From positions 27,081,439 to 27,145,438 of the forward strand of contig CM050450.1 in NCBI GenBank assembly GCA_027563935.2: a stretch of 64,000 nucleotides of DNA, written 5' to 3'. Positions 33,460 through 45,995 of this stretch are shown in pieces. This DNA is from Costus lasius. Its lineage: Eukaryota; Streptophyta; Magnoliopsida; Zingiberales; Costaceae. Positions within the stretch are counted from its first letter, which is position 1, and each line of letters starts with the position of its first letter. The notes under the pieces are model-generated. The model was given only the letters and a program-made list of their open reading frames with translations. It had not been told where the DNA came from and did no database searches. The position numbers were made by a program, and so were the translations under genes.

Positions 33460-36095
33460 TCTATAAAAAGAACAACTTTAGAATTAATAATATAGGAATG
33501 AAACTTATTATGAGCAAACACAATGGCAAAAAGCTCCTTCTCCGTTGTTGCATAGTTGATCTGTGCTTCGTCTAAACTTTTGCTGACATAGTAAATGACA
33601 TGAAGCTTGTTATTCTTTCACTGTCCCAAAACTGCACCCATTGCTTGGTCACTTGCATCACACATCAACTCATATGGAAGTGTCCAACCTGGTCGTTGCA
33701 TAATGGGTGCTGAGACAAGGGCCTTCTTTAACTTTTCAAAAGCTCTTCTGTAAAGTCACTATCAAAAAGAAAAATAGTATCCTTAGCCAATAAATTTGTG
33801 ATAGGCCCAGCAATTTTAGAAACATCTTTAATAAATCGAGAGTAAAATCTAGCATGGCCCAAAAAAACTGTGGATTGCTTTGACGGAGGTAATTTCTGAA
33901 TGACTTCAATTTTAGCCCTATCTACTTCAATGCCTCTTTGTGAGACAAGATGTTCAAGGACAATTCTCTCCCGAACCATGAGGTGGCATTTCTCCCAGTT
34001 AAGGACTCAATTCACCTCCTCGCATCTCTGCAAAACAAGTGACAAATTAGATAAACCATCATCAAACGAAAAACCATATTCTGAAAAATCATCTATAAAA
34101 ACATCCATAATATTTTCAATAAAATAAAAAAAATAGCCATCGTGCATTGTTGAAAAGTGGCTAGCACATTGCATAAACCAAAAGGCATGCGCCTGTAAGT
34201 AAAAGTTTTGTATGGCCACGTAAAAGTGGTCTTCTCTTGATCTTCACGATGAATCGGTATCTGAAAGAATCCTGAAAAACCATCAAGAAAACTAAAGTAA
34301 GAATTAGTGGCCAATCGTTTGAGCATCTGATCAATAAAAAGAAGAGGGAAATGATCTTTCCGGATGGCCTTATTTAGCTTTCTGTAATCGATGCACATGC
34401 GTCACCCGATTACCGTTCTCATTGGAATTAATTAATTATTCTCATTTCTTACTGTCATAATTCCCCCTTTCTTTGGAACCACATGAACGGTACTAACCCA
34501 TTCATTGTCAGAAATCAGGTATATCATCCCCAGCAACTAGTCTTCAGGATCTCCTTGTTTACCACCTCCTTCATGACGGGATTCAATCGACGTTGATACT
34601 CTATGGAGGATTTACAATTTTCCTCAAGAAAAATCCTGTGCATACACAAAGAAGGGTTAATACCACGTATATTATCCAATGAATAACCAATTATCTTCCT
34701 ATGCAGTCGAAGCTCATCAAGCAACTTTTTTGTCTAAACCTGATCTACATCCACGCTGACAATCACTGGGTATGTGGAATCTTCTCCCAAAAATTCATAC
34801 CTTAATTTGGAGGGAGTGATTTGAGTTCCAACTTATTCATCTTCATTGGTTCAGGTTTTACCAAAATAACTTTCTCAGCTATGGCTTTATGTGGCTCGAT
34901 CATCAGTCCTGAATCCAAAATTTTTGTATAGGCTTAAGATTCTTCCCCAATATCTTTTTCCTCATTCTTTTCTTTGACAAGACATATCTCCAAATGGTCT
35001 ATTTCCTTTTTCATGTTTTCTTCATTTGTCTCCAATTCAAGTGAATCAACATTAAAATAAGAACCTGCAAAAGAAGGTTTTTTAAGAGAAGAAGAAATAT
35101 CAAAATCAATATTATTCTCACCGATATTTAGAGTCAATCTCATTCTATTCACATCTATCACAATGCCTGCAGTAGCTAAGAATGGTCTCCCTAAAATGAT
35201 AGGCAATTTAATGTCTTCTACCATCTCCAACACTACAAAATCTACAGGTATAAAAAATTGACCAACTTTAATTGGGATATCCTCCAAGATTTCCACAGGA
35301 CATCGAACAGTCCGGTCAGCAAGCTGTAGTGAGATAGTGACCGGATTCATGTCTCATATATCAAGCTTTTTACAAATTGACAAAGGCATCAAGCTTACGC
35401 TTGCGCCCAAGTCACATAAAGCTTCTTCAAAAGACATGTCACCAATCTGGCATGGAATAGAGAAGCTCCCTGGATATTTCAACTTCTGAGGTATCTTGTT
35501 CTAGATTATCGCGCTACATTTCTCTATAAGTACCACAGTATCATACTCTTCAATTGTGCGCTTGTTGGAAAGGATGTCTTTTACAAACTTCGCATATGTA
35601 GGCATCTGTGACAAAGCATCAGTAAAGGGAATGTTAATGTATAACTTTTTCAATACCTCTAGGAATTTGCCGAATTGCTTATCTAACTTCTCCTTAGCCA
35701 GCCTTTGAGCGAAAGGGATAGATGGAACATATGCAGAAGGACCTACATAAACTTCCTCCTCCTTCTCCACAGGTTTCTCCTTATCAAGTAGAGATTCCTT
35801 AGACTGCTCTTCTGCATATGTTCTTCGCCAGGCATCTGGGGCTCATCCAATCCTTCTCATTCTCCACAGGTTTCTCCTTATCAAGTAGAGATTCCTTAGA
35901 CTACTCTTCACCGACAACAAGTGTAGGTTCTTCGCCAGGCATCTGGGGCTCATCCAATTGCTTACCATTCCTTGTGGTTATTGCACTACAGTGCTCCTTA
36001 AAATTCATCTCCAGTTGCCTTGGAAGTTTACTTGTAGGCCCTTTGAAAGTGATTGCGCTATTTGGCTCTCTAGCATCTCGTTTATGGGTTGCCAA
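33460..36095 (-). pseudogene. Pol of Athila-like element 'C2': gag C-terminus, protease, RT and start of RNase H
   Basis: Read leftwards: ATHKRDAREPNSAITFKG and EHCSAITTRNGKQLDEP (gag end); FAQRLAKEKLDKQFGKF and SQMPTYAKFVKDIL; protease with ALCDLGASVSLMPLSI and LPIILGRPFLATAGIVIDVN; RT with [69 protein letters not shown] and the catalytic VFIDDFSEYG; then FLGHARFYSRFIKDVSKIAG. The end runs into an RNase H start (YELMCDASDQAMGAVLGQ) and stops at the C1 insertion. Several frameshifts (near 34130, 34400, 34740, 35500) and stops break it. A 50-bp segment 'ttctccacaggtttctcc...' is duplicated at 35764-35813 and 35857-35906. Confidence 0.87.
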
Positions 36096-36905
36096 TGTTA
36101 TATCCCAAGTTTTTGAAAAATAATTTTAGAAAATCAAAAACTGTATTTTGGATTTTTGAGGATTTTTCTAGAATTTTTAAAGGTTTAAAAATTGAATTTT
36201 GATTAAAAAGCTGCATTTGCGCTCGCGGGGGTTCGAACCCGCAATGCGTTGGTTTTTCCGACCCAACCCGACCATTGGGCTAAGTTGTGTTTTGATAGTA
36301 AAAGCGAACCTGTTTTATCTGAGTTTGATTTAATCGATTTTGAGGACCGAGTCAACTCGTCGTCTTCCTCGTTGTTTTCGACGATCGAGTCTTCGGCGGC
36401 GACCAGCTATTCTGGGTCGCGTTCCTTGCTATTAATTGAGGACTTCTGCGCCTCTTGGCGAGGCGAGAACCCTAGAAAGTCTTCGAGCCACGACGCGCCG
36501 TCAGGAGGGAGATTACGAGCCCAAACCAGTCGCCGGCGTAGCCTCGAGTTTCAGTGTTCCAGCGCCTTCTTCGATACGCATTTTCTATTCCAGACCTACG
36601 ATATGGTTTCGTAGCAAGGTAAGCTTGCTTTTTGGAAGTTTTGGTGAAGTTCTGTTTCGGTTTCGTTAGGTTTTGGTGTGTCAACGGCGGCGACGCCACC
36701 GTCCATAGTGGCGGCTGTTGCGAGGGCTTCGACCGTGCGTCGAAAGCTCACCGCAGGTAGCTATAGAGCTTTCCGGCAACGTCGAAAGCTTCTTGGTGAA
36801 ATCTGGCGGCGAACGGACACTCGACACACTCTCAGGAGCTCATCGGTGCAAGCGGCGGATGTTTCTCCGGCCGCCTTGCACGGCGGCGATGGGGCGGCGC
36901 AGGCG

Positions 36906-38590
36906 TGAAAGTTCCATTAAAGGGGGCGAAACCCTAATAGGCGCATATCAGAGGTTTTGCATTGAGCGGAAGCTAGGGTTTCTAAAGGATCAATAGCATG
37001 TCAAATGATCAACTTGTAAATACTTGTATAGATCGAAAAGATTCATACCATTGCCCTTGCCTGGATGGCGACTTGGAAGCAGAGAGAACGAAATGGTTCT
37101 CCTCCAAAACGTGTGCACACAAGATGAGAGTTGACTACTCCTTGTCGTTCCTTGTGCTAGCAAGGATCTCCAAGTCTCCTGATCGCGTCAAGGGAATTGA
37201 GATGACGTCTTTGCTTGGCCAAACTCTCTCCAAGGCGTGAAGACTCTCTACCCGAGAGAGGAGAGGCGACAAGAGGTGAAGAGGCGAGAATAGGGCGTGA
37301 CCACTTCGAACGTGAGGCGTCCACGCTATTTTGGAAAACATAACTTCCAAAAATAGCAAGCCACTACTTCAACGCAAGATGCGTTTACCCCAATCGCAAC
37401 TTTCTCCCTTGACTTGAACCATGCGCTCACACTAAGTGAACCGGTTCAATTTCATTTAGTTCAAAGACCAAATTAAACCAAGCATTGGTCTAGATCATAT
37501 TAAACCATAAGGCTCAAGATCTTACCATTCATCTCTTGATGCTCTTGATCTCACCGATCTAGCATCATTTCTCTCGATCGAAGCTTACCGATCTCAAGCT
37601 CTAATCAATCAAACATGATCAGACTAGATCTCACTTACAATCAGAGTTTAAATCCCTTTAAACTGAACCAAAACAATTCAGTCCACACGATCTGACTTAA
37701 GTAAGCCATATCATCAAATTGTGCGACCCTAAGGGTTTCCTTTAAATGTCGGTAACGATAACTTACGTTATCACGATCAGTGAAGGGTATCTAGCAACAC
37801 ATCACTGTCTCCCGATATAAAGGAAAGAGTCTTCCAAGACTACACCCAAACCACAGCACAAGTGTGAACCCAAGTCACTTGACATATGTGTTTCCTTTGC
37901 CACTGGATGTTCTTATTGGACAAGCGTGTCAAGCCTGTAATTCCAATATGATGAGAGTGGTTAGATCAGATGAACATAGTCATCTGGGTATGGCCATACA
38001 CTTTCTCAACCATCTCATCCAGGGGGCCCCAACAGAACATCACACTCCAAACAAGGAGACGGCAATCCTATATCTATCACTAGTGCCCTAACATGACTCA
38101 TGCTCATTATCCAAGATAGTCTATAACCATTATGTTTCAAATGATATTGAACTACCTCAAAACAATGCCAATCATCATTTAGAAACACAAGTGATCTCAA
38201 GTCAGAGGAAATATGCCACTTGTTTGCATACAAGGATTATTCACATTGTGACAAGCAATTGAACATCCTAAGTAGGGTCTGTCCAGTACATCCAATGTAC
38301 CCATGAGTCTACATCTTATTCCATGCTCGAAGCATCCTATAAGATTAGAACACATATTAGTCTCAATCATATCAAGGCTGTCTCATGTTAACCAAGATAT
38401 CTCGACTAAGGACAAAACTAAATGTCAGCCAAGCTGAACAGCATTGAGACATTATTCAGAAGTATACATATTGCAGCAGATAATGTAACAACCTGAATAA
38501 CAACCATTGCCTTTATAAACATAGAGTTTATACATGATACTGATAACAACCCAAGGCCTCAAACATTAGCCTTAAGGGCATACCCCAACA
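36906..38590 (-). repeat. 3' LTR of the copia element
   Basis: 1685 bp; on the minus strand TGTTGGGGTATGCCC to GGAACTTTCA. Overlapping ORFs are chance. Confidence 0.95.
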
Positions 38591-38606
38591 ATCTCCCACT
38601 TGCACT
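38591..38606 (-). other. Polypurine tract of the copia element
   Basis: On the minus strand AGTGCAAGTGGGAGAT sits immediately before the LTR start TGTTGGGG. Confidence 0.85.
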
Positions 38607-38610
38607 TAAT

Positions 38611-40302
38611 CTAATGGTTGAGAAATCTCAAACCCATATTATTATAGTGCTTCTCATGCTTCTGCTGCGCCAGAGGCTTTGTAAGCGGGTCAGCTAGATT
38701 GTCATCTGTATGAACCTTGCAGATTTTGATCTCGCCATGATCAATGATCTCCCGGATCAAGTGAAACCTTCTCTGTATGTGCTTGGACTTCTGGTGCGAC
38801 CGTGGTTCCTTTGCTTGTGCTATTGCTCCAGTGTTATCACAGAAGATAACCAAAGGATCTGCACTCGAAGGAACAACACCAAGTTCCTGAACGAACTTAC
38901 GAATCCACACTGCATCCTTAGATGCTTCTGAGGCTGCAACATACTCGGCTTCTGTTGTGGAATCAGCAACAATTGATTGTTTGAAACTTTTCCACACCAC
39001 TGCTCCTCCATTCAAGCTAAAAACATAGCCTGATTGCGATCGGAAATCATCCTGGTCAGATTGGAATGAAGCGTCAGTATATCCTTCAATATTGAGTTCT
39101 TCCTGACCTCCATATATCAAGAACATATCTTTGGTCCTCCGAAGATATTTCAAAATGTTCTTGACCGCAATCCAGTGTGCCTTTCCTGGATTACTTTGGA
39201 ATCGACTGGTCACGCTTAACCCGTAAGCGACGTCTGGGCGAGTACACAACATCGCATACATAATGGACCCAATAGCCGAAGCATAAGGCGTATTGTCCAT
39301 TTCATCTTTCTCAGTCTGTGTTTGTGGACACTGACTCTTTGAAAGATTCAGACCATGTCTGAGTGGAAGATACCCTCTTTTAGAATTTTCTAAATGGAAT
39401 CTCTCCAGGACTTTATCGATGTAAGTACTCTGGCACAGCCCGAGAAGCCTCTTAGATCTATCTCTGTAGATCTTCACACCTAATACATAGGCTGCTTCTC
39501 CTAAATCTTTCATCTGGAAACATTTTCTTAACCATGCTTTGACAGCATGTAGTTCAGGAATATCGTTTCCAATGATTAAGATATCATCGACGTAGAGGAC
39601 TAGGAAAGTAATCACGCTCCCACTAAACCTCTTATATACACACGGGTCATCTTCATTCTTGATGAAACCAAATTCACAGATTGATTCATCAAAACGAATA
39701 TTCCAGCTTCTTGATGCTTGTTTAAGTCCATAAATGGACTTCTTTAATTTGCATATTTTATGACGATCTGATGGATTAGTGAAACCTTCAGGTTGTGTCA
39801 TATACACATCCTCCTCTAGTTTTCCATTAAGGAAAGCGGTCTTCACATCCATTTGCCAGATCTCATAATCATAATATGCCGCTATCGCAAGAATAATCCG
39901 AATAGACTTGAACATGGCTACAGGAGAGAAAGTTTCATCATAATCTATCCCGTAGATTTGTTTGAAACCTTTCGCAACTAGCCTGCCTTTATAGGTAACC
40001 ACGTTACCATCCATGTCAACCTTCTTTTTGAAGATCCACTTACAGCCTATAGGGATTACTCCCGGAGGCGGATCAACCAAATCCCAAACTTGGTTATCTG
40101 ACATGGAGTCCATCTCGGCTCGCATAGCTTCAAGCCATCTTGCTGATTCCGGTCCACTGACCGCATCCACATAAGTGAGGGGTTCATCATCAATGATGTA
40201 GACTCCGTCATAGCGTTCAGGCTGTCGACGGATCCTTCCCGATCTACGTGGTTCCCATGATATCTGAGCCTCAGGTTGTTCAATAACCTGTTCTATTGGT
40301 CA
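38611..40302 (-). pseudogene. Copia pol, reverse transcriptase and RNase H part
   Basis: The frame is open from about 40302 to 38611 (519 aa after the first Met). RT region: GCKWIFKKKVDMDGNVVTYK, GIDYDETFSPVAMFKSIRII, WQMDVKTAFLNGKLEEDVYM (motif A aspartate), KSIYGLKQASRSW and the catalytic YVDDILIIGND. RNase H region: EGYTDASFQSDQDDFRSQSG (D), STTEAEYVAASEASKDAVWI (E) and TDDNLADPLTKPL at the end. This part alone is intact and has all the catalytic motifs. It is set off from the upstream integrase frame by a one-step frameshift near 40303. In copia elements this enzyme makes the DNA copy inside the particle. Confidence 0.94.
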
Positions 40303-40790
40303 GGCTCATCCAACTGAGTTTGACTACTTTGTTTTTCTTCTGGATTCTCATCCAGCTTTATTTCTCTCCCACTGGCCTCTTGAAGAAGAAATTCCTTCTC
40401 AAGAAAAATAGCCGTCCGAGCAACAAATACTTTGTTCTCTTTGGGATCGTAGAAATAATAACCCTTAGTTTCTTTAGGGTAACCGACAAAGATACATTTC
40501 TCAGATCTGCTCTCTAGTTTCCCAGAGGCGAGCTTTTTGACATAAGCCTCGCAACCCCAGATCTTAATAAATGTCAAGCTCGGCTGTTTACCATACCAAA
40601 ACTCATATGGAGTCTTTGAAACGGCCTTGGATGGCACTCGGTTTAGTACCTTTGCAGCTGTTTCCAGTGCAAATCCCCAAAAGGAGTAAGGTAGAGTAGC
40701 CTGACTCATCATAGAACGAACCATATCCAGTAAGGTTCTATTTCTCCTCTCGGACACACCATTCCATTGCGGTGTTCCTGGCGGAGTGAG
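40293..40790 (-). pseudogene. Copia pol, integrase C-terminal part
   Basis: After a TAG at 40791-40793 the same frame continues LTPPGTPQWNGVSERRNRTL, which supplies the third catalytic residue (E) of the integrase DDE triad, then MVRSMMSQATLPYSFWGFAL, VPSKAVSKTPYEFWYGKQPS and KCIFVGYPKETKGYYFYDP. The frame ends at TAG 40293-40295, where the reading shifts by one to the RT frame. A glutamine at the upstream TAG is what relatives show. Confidence 0.92.
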
Positions 40791-42530
40791 CTATGAGATA
40801 ATCCCACACTCCTTCAGATAGTCAATAAACTCATGACTCAAGTATTCTCCACCTCGATCCGAACGAAGTGCCTTGATATTTCGGCCCAGCTGATTCTGTA
40901 CTTCATTTTTGAACTCTTTGAACTTGTCAAATGATTCACTCTTATGTCTCATAAGATAGACATAGCCATATCTACTGAAATCATCAGTAAAGGTAATGAA
41001 GTATGAATAGCCACCTCTAGCATGTTTACTAAATGGCCCACACACATCACTGTGAATGAGGTCAAGTAAACCTGAAGCCCTTTGACCTTTATTAGAAAAA
41101 GGGGACTTCGTCATTTTACCCATTAAACAAGCTTTGCATGTATCCAGCTCCTCATAGGAGAATGATCCCAGCAGTCCATGGTCATGCAACCGCTTAATGC
41201 GCTTCTTGTTAATATGGCCTAAACGACTATGCCATAGCAAGGTGCTGTCATCAGCATACTTGGCTTTCTTAATATCAAATTGTTGTATAGAACATTCCAT
41301 GTCCAACATGAATAACCCATTGTTAATCGACCCGGTTGCATAAACAATATTATCAAAAGAAATATAACACTTTGAAGTTTTGCATTCAAAGGAAAACCCT
41401 TTCCTGACAAGAGCAGGAATAGAGATAATATTCTTAGTTATGCTCGGTACAAAATAACATTTGTCAAGTTCTAATACAAGACCAGATGGTAAAGAGATGT
41501 GATATTCTCCTACAGCAACAGCAGCAACCCGTGCCCCGTTTCCTACTCGTAGGTCCACCTCATGCTGTCCCACCTGTCTTCTTCTCTTGAGTTCCTGTAC
41601 ATTTGAACAAATGTGAACTCCACATGCAGTGTCCAACACCCATGAAATAGAAGAAGAAGATACCATGACTTCAGTCACGAAAATACCTGAGCCAGAAGCG
41701 AAAGGTTTGCTTCCCTTCTTGTCTCCTTGGAGCGCTTTACAGTCCTTTTTCCAGTGACCCAGCTGGCCACAATGGAAACATCTGTATTCCTTTGACCGCT
41801 TTATCTTTTGCTTTAGAGCCTTATTGTAGCTCTTGATAGGGGCTTTGCCCTTCTTCCCCTTCTTCTTGTTCCTAGAAGGAACCATTAGGACAGAGGATGA
41901 AGGCTTTCCCTTCTCAAGAGTCTGCTCTGTAGTAAGGAGCATGTTCAGTAACTCCGCCGGCGTACAGTCGATCTTGTTCATATTAAAATTAATAATGAAT
42001 GGATCAAAAGAGGCCGGGAGAGACTGCAGGATGATGTCTACAACAAGCTCCTGATTGATGGTGTGTCCCAGTTTCTCTAGAGCCTCTTTGTACCCAATCA
42101 TCTTGAGTACGTGAGCTCCCACTGGACTCCCTTCAGTCAGTTTGCTCTGAAAGAAAAGTTTCGTCAAGTTATAGCGTTCAGTCCTTGCCTGTGTAGCATA
42201 CAGCATCTTGAGGTTTGCTATAATTTCTATAGCAGATAAATCCTCATGCTGACGCTGCAGCTGTGGCGTCATAGACGCAAGCATAAGGCAAGCGACATCA
42301 ATGCTATCATTGACATGCTTCTAATAGGCTTCCCGAACCGCCCTTGCGGCGTTCGCAGCGGGTTGAGGCGGTATTGCCGTCTCGAGGACATACAGCTACC
42401 TCTCAGCCTTAAGAACAATCTTAAGGTGTCCGTACCAGTCTGAGAAGTTTGGCCCAGCAAACTTCTCCCTTTCCAGTAGGGATCGCACATTGAAATTTGT
42501 GGTGTTCGTTGCTGCAGGAATCTACAACAT
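40791..42530 (-). pseudogene. Copia gag, protease and integrase core
   Basis: A likely start ATG at 42528-42530 is followed two codons later by TAG (42522-42524). The frame then reads NFNVRSLLEREKFAGPNFSD, and is broken again by TAG at 42396 and 42321 before an open stretch of 497 aa from 42284. It carries a zinc knuckle CFHCGQLGHWKKDC (about residue 170), protease motif WVLDTACGVHICSN (about 215), the pre-integrase H-C zinc part LWHSRLGHINKKRIKRLHDH...CKACLMGK (about 360-400), and integrase core LIHSDVCGPFS and ALRSDRGGEYL (two catalytic aspartates). It ends at TAG 40791. Frame is unchanged across all four TAG codons. Confidence 0.92.
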
Positions 42531-44292
42531 TGCAAGAACAGCAAGGTCAGTATCAATGTTAGAATCAATCCAGGACTTAAGAATGATTCTTTTCTCACTA
42601 TTTTCTCTGGCTGAAAAATCCAGCAAAACAGCCCGAAAGAGTAAAACTCTTTTAGTGAGATGGGATCCAGATTTCATACTTGGTCTCCGCGTCCCGCTCA
42701 GGCGAGATAAGATGCACAGAGAGTACAAGCACTAATCTCTGGTAGGCAATCCCTGCCAATCGCCAACCCGTGCGATTCCCCTTCATCTGGGCAATCTAGC
42801 AGACTGTGCCAACTGAGTTGGTACAACACAGTCTCTGATCCCACAGATGGCTGCCTCCATATAGCTACCATATGCTCAATATGTAGCCTACATGGTCAAG
42901 CTGACCCGACCTACTCCCTGGACCACCACGTGCTATGCTAAGCAACGAGAAGCGATAAATCCCTTCTCTGTAACACGCAGGTGTAATCACACACCGTCTG
43001 AAGATAGATGGGCGTGCCCACTGAGTGGGTACAACACGGCCCCAACGATAGTCAGAACAGTGAGGTTTCGCGTCAGAAGGCTATCGTGCTTGATATTTAA
43101 CGTTGGATTTTAACGGTCCTTTTATCTTCTTACTATCATGCAAATCCTATGGTGATAGCAGAAGAATAGATCATGCAGTTACTAAATTACTTAAACAGTA
43201 AATTAAAAGCATGATGATCTTATGTGGTAAAAGCCCATTAAGCCTAAGTAAGACCTTAATTAACTTAAGTCTTCACTTGAGCTCTTCATGGGTCTTTAGC
43301 ATTTCATCTGGCCCAACCCGGGCCCAAGCGCCCACTACAGCTCAGATGCGCCCACCAAGTAATATGCGCCTGTCCTAGAGTCGAACCCTAGACCTCCCAC
43401 TGGTGAAGCCACTTGCTGCATGCGCCTCTGCCATGTGTGCTCTGTGCTCATGTCTGATTAAATTACAATTTAATCTATCTAGACATGATTGACACGCAGG
43501 TCAATTACACTTTATAAATTAATTAAAAATGTGATGCGCAGTTCACAATAAATAATTTACAATATCAATCCAGGCACGCAGGCCCCAGCATAGCACACAT
43601 TAAATTTGGGCAGCCCACATAAGATGAAATAAACACTCATCATGTTATACAAACATCAAGTGATCCAATCAAGAAAATAAAATTTTTGAAAATCCCATTG
43701 GCTTCATTTTATTTCCTTATGTGCCCTACTACCTTACAACGGTCCATTAATAGGGATCCACTCATCAGACCTAGTCAGACCCCCTGCCCTTGCATGCACC
43801 AAGTCATAACCGACTTGAGTCGACCTCATGGTCAACAATGCATGCGTTAAGGGCTGAACGTCCCTCATGAGTTCTGGCAAGCGGGTGTGACCCCGGGCCT
43901 TAATCATGAGCGTTCACTGGTTGTCTCAATCAGACATCGCTACACGCCTTTCTGCAGTCGACCAATAGCCACCACATGCTTGCGCATAGGTGCCATCTGG
44001 TCGACCCATCTAGGCTGTCAGATGGTCTGATCAGACTGTTGGGTCTAGACTGGACGATGACTTCAACCCTAATAACCCGTCTAAGATTTTAAAGCAGGCG
44101 CTTAGATGTAATGAGGGGCGCGCAAGTAATTACGTTTTGAAAAAAAACTACAACAAGCGCCAACATAGATACATGCGCCAACATACATCTATTTTCGAAA
44201 ATAAGCATGTAGTTTCGCATGAAGATAACCATTAGATCTATTCATACACACATGAATCACACATGTCAAGCAATCATATGAACATACCAGAA
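42531..44292 (-). other. 5' leader of the copia element
   Basis: About 1.76 kb lies between primer site and gag with no credible coding frame. It has repeated words such as 'gtgggtacaacac..g' near 42820 and 43025. Long leaders are common in several plant copia families. Confidence 0.6.
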
Positions 44293-44309
44293 CCTGCCTC
44301 TGATACCAA
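44293..44309 (-). other. Primer-binding site of the copia element
   Basis: On the minus strand TTGGTATCAGAGGCAGG directly follows the LTR end; TGGTATCAGAG is the initiator-Met tRNA site used by most plant copia elements. Confidence 0.9.
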
Positions 44310-44310
44310 T

Positions 44311-45995
44311 TGAAAGTTCCATTAAAGGGGGCGAAACCCTAATAGGCGCATATCAGAGGTTTTGCATTGAGCGGAAGCTAGGGTTTCTAAAGGATCAATA
44401 GCATGTCAAATGATCAACTTGTAAATACTTGTATAGATCGAAAAGATTCATACCATTGCCCTTGCCTGGATGGCGACTTGGAAGTAGAGAGAACGAAATG
44501 GTTCTCCTCCAAAACGTGCGCACACAAGATGAGAGTTGACTACTCCTTGTCGTTCCTTGTGCTAGCAAGGATCTCCAAGTCTCCTGATCGCGTCAAGGGA
44601 ATTGAGATGACGTCTTTGCTTGGCCAAACTCTCTCCAAGGCGTGAAGACTCTCTACCCGAGAGAGGAGAGGCGACAAGAGGTGAAGAGGCGAGAATAGGG
44701 CGTGACCACTTCGAACGTGAGGCGTCCACGCTATTTTGGAAAACATAACTTCCAAAAATAGCAAGCCACTACTTCAACGCAAGATGCGTTTACCCCAATC
44801 GCAACTTTCTCCCTTGACTTGAACCATGCGCTCACACTAAGTGAACCGGTTCAATTTCATTTAGTTCAAAGACCAAATTAAACCAAGCATTGGTCTAGAT
44901 CATATTAAACCATAAGGCTCAAGATCTTACCATTCATCTCTTGATGCTCTTGATCTCACCGATCTAGCATCATTTCTCTCGATCGAAGCTTACCGATCTC
45001 AAGCTCTAATCAATCAAACATGATCAGACCAGATCTCACTTACAATCAGAGTTTAAATCCCTTTAAACTGAACCAAAATAATTCAGTCCACACGATCTGA
45101 CTTAAGTAAGCCATATCATCAAATTGTGCGACCCTAAGGGTTTCCTTTAAATGTCGGTAACGATAACTTACGTTATCACGATCAGTGAAGGGTATCTAGC
45201 AACACATCACTGTCTCCCGATATAAAGGAAAGAGTCTTCCAAGACTACACCCAAACCACAGCACAAGTGTGAACCCAAGTCACTTGACATATGTGTTTCC
45301 TTTGCCACTGGATGTTCTTATTGGACAAGCGTGTCAAGCCTGTAATTCCAATATGATGAGAGTGGTTAGATCAGATGAACATAGTCATCTGGGTATGGCC
45401 ATACACTTTCTCAACCATCTCATCCAGGGGGCCCCAACAGAACATCACACTCCAAACAAGGAGACGGCAATCCTATATCTATCACTAGTGCCCTAACATG
45501 ACTCATGCTCATTATCCAAGATAGTCTATAACCATTATGTTTCAAATGATATTGAACTACCTCAAAACAATGCCAATCATCATTTAGAAACACAAGTGAT
45601 CTCAAGTCAGAGGAAATATGCCACTTGTTTGCATACAAGGATTATTCACATTGTGACAAGCAATTGAACATCCTAAGTAGGGTCTGTCCAGTACATCCAA
45701 TGTACCCATGAGTCTACATCTTATTCCATGCTCGAAGCATCCTATAAGATTAGAACACATATTAGTCTCAATCATATCAAGGCTGTCTCATGTTCACCAA
45801 GATATCTCGACTAAGGACAAAACTGCATGTCAGCCAAGCTGAACAGCATTGAGACATTATTAAGAAGTATACATATTGCAGCAGATAATGTAACAACCTG
45901 AATAACAACCATTGCCTTTATAAACATAGAGTTTATACATGATACTGATAACAACCCAAGGCCTCAAACATTAGCCTTAAGGGCATACCCCAACA
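44311..45995 (-). repeat. 5' LTR of the copia element
   Basis: 1685 bp, collinear with 36906-38590. Differences noted: 'gaagtagag' for 'gaagcagag', 'gtgcgcac' for 'gtgtgcac', 'agaccaga' for 'agactaga', 'aaataatt' for 'aaacaatt', 'gttcacc' for 'gttaacc', 'ctgcatg' for 'ctaaatg' (two), 'attaag' for 'attcag'. Confidence 0.95.

Larger units (their letters stand above)
36906..45995 (-). mobile_element. Complete young Ty1/copia element (9090 bp)
   Basis: LTRs of 1685 bp each (36906-38590 and 44311-45995) are flanked by AGGCG at 36901-36905 and 45996-46000. On the minus strand the order is LTR, initiator-Met primer site, 1.8-kb leader, gag, protease, integrase, RT, RNase H, polypurine tract, LTR: the copia order. 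By eye the LTRs differ at only eight positions (about 99.5 percent identity), so the insertion is recent. Even so, gag-pol has four in-frame TAG codons and one frameshift, so it probably moved with proteins from another copy. Confidence 0.95.
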
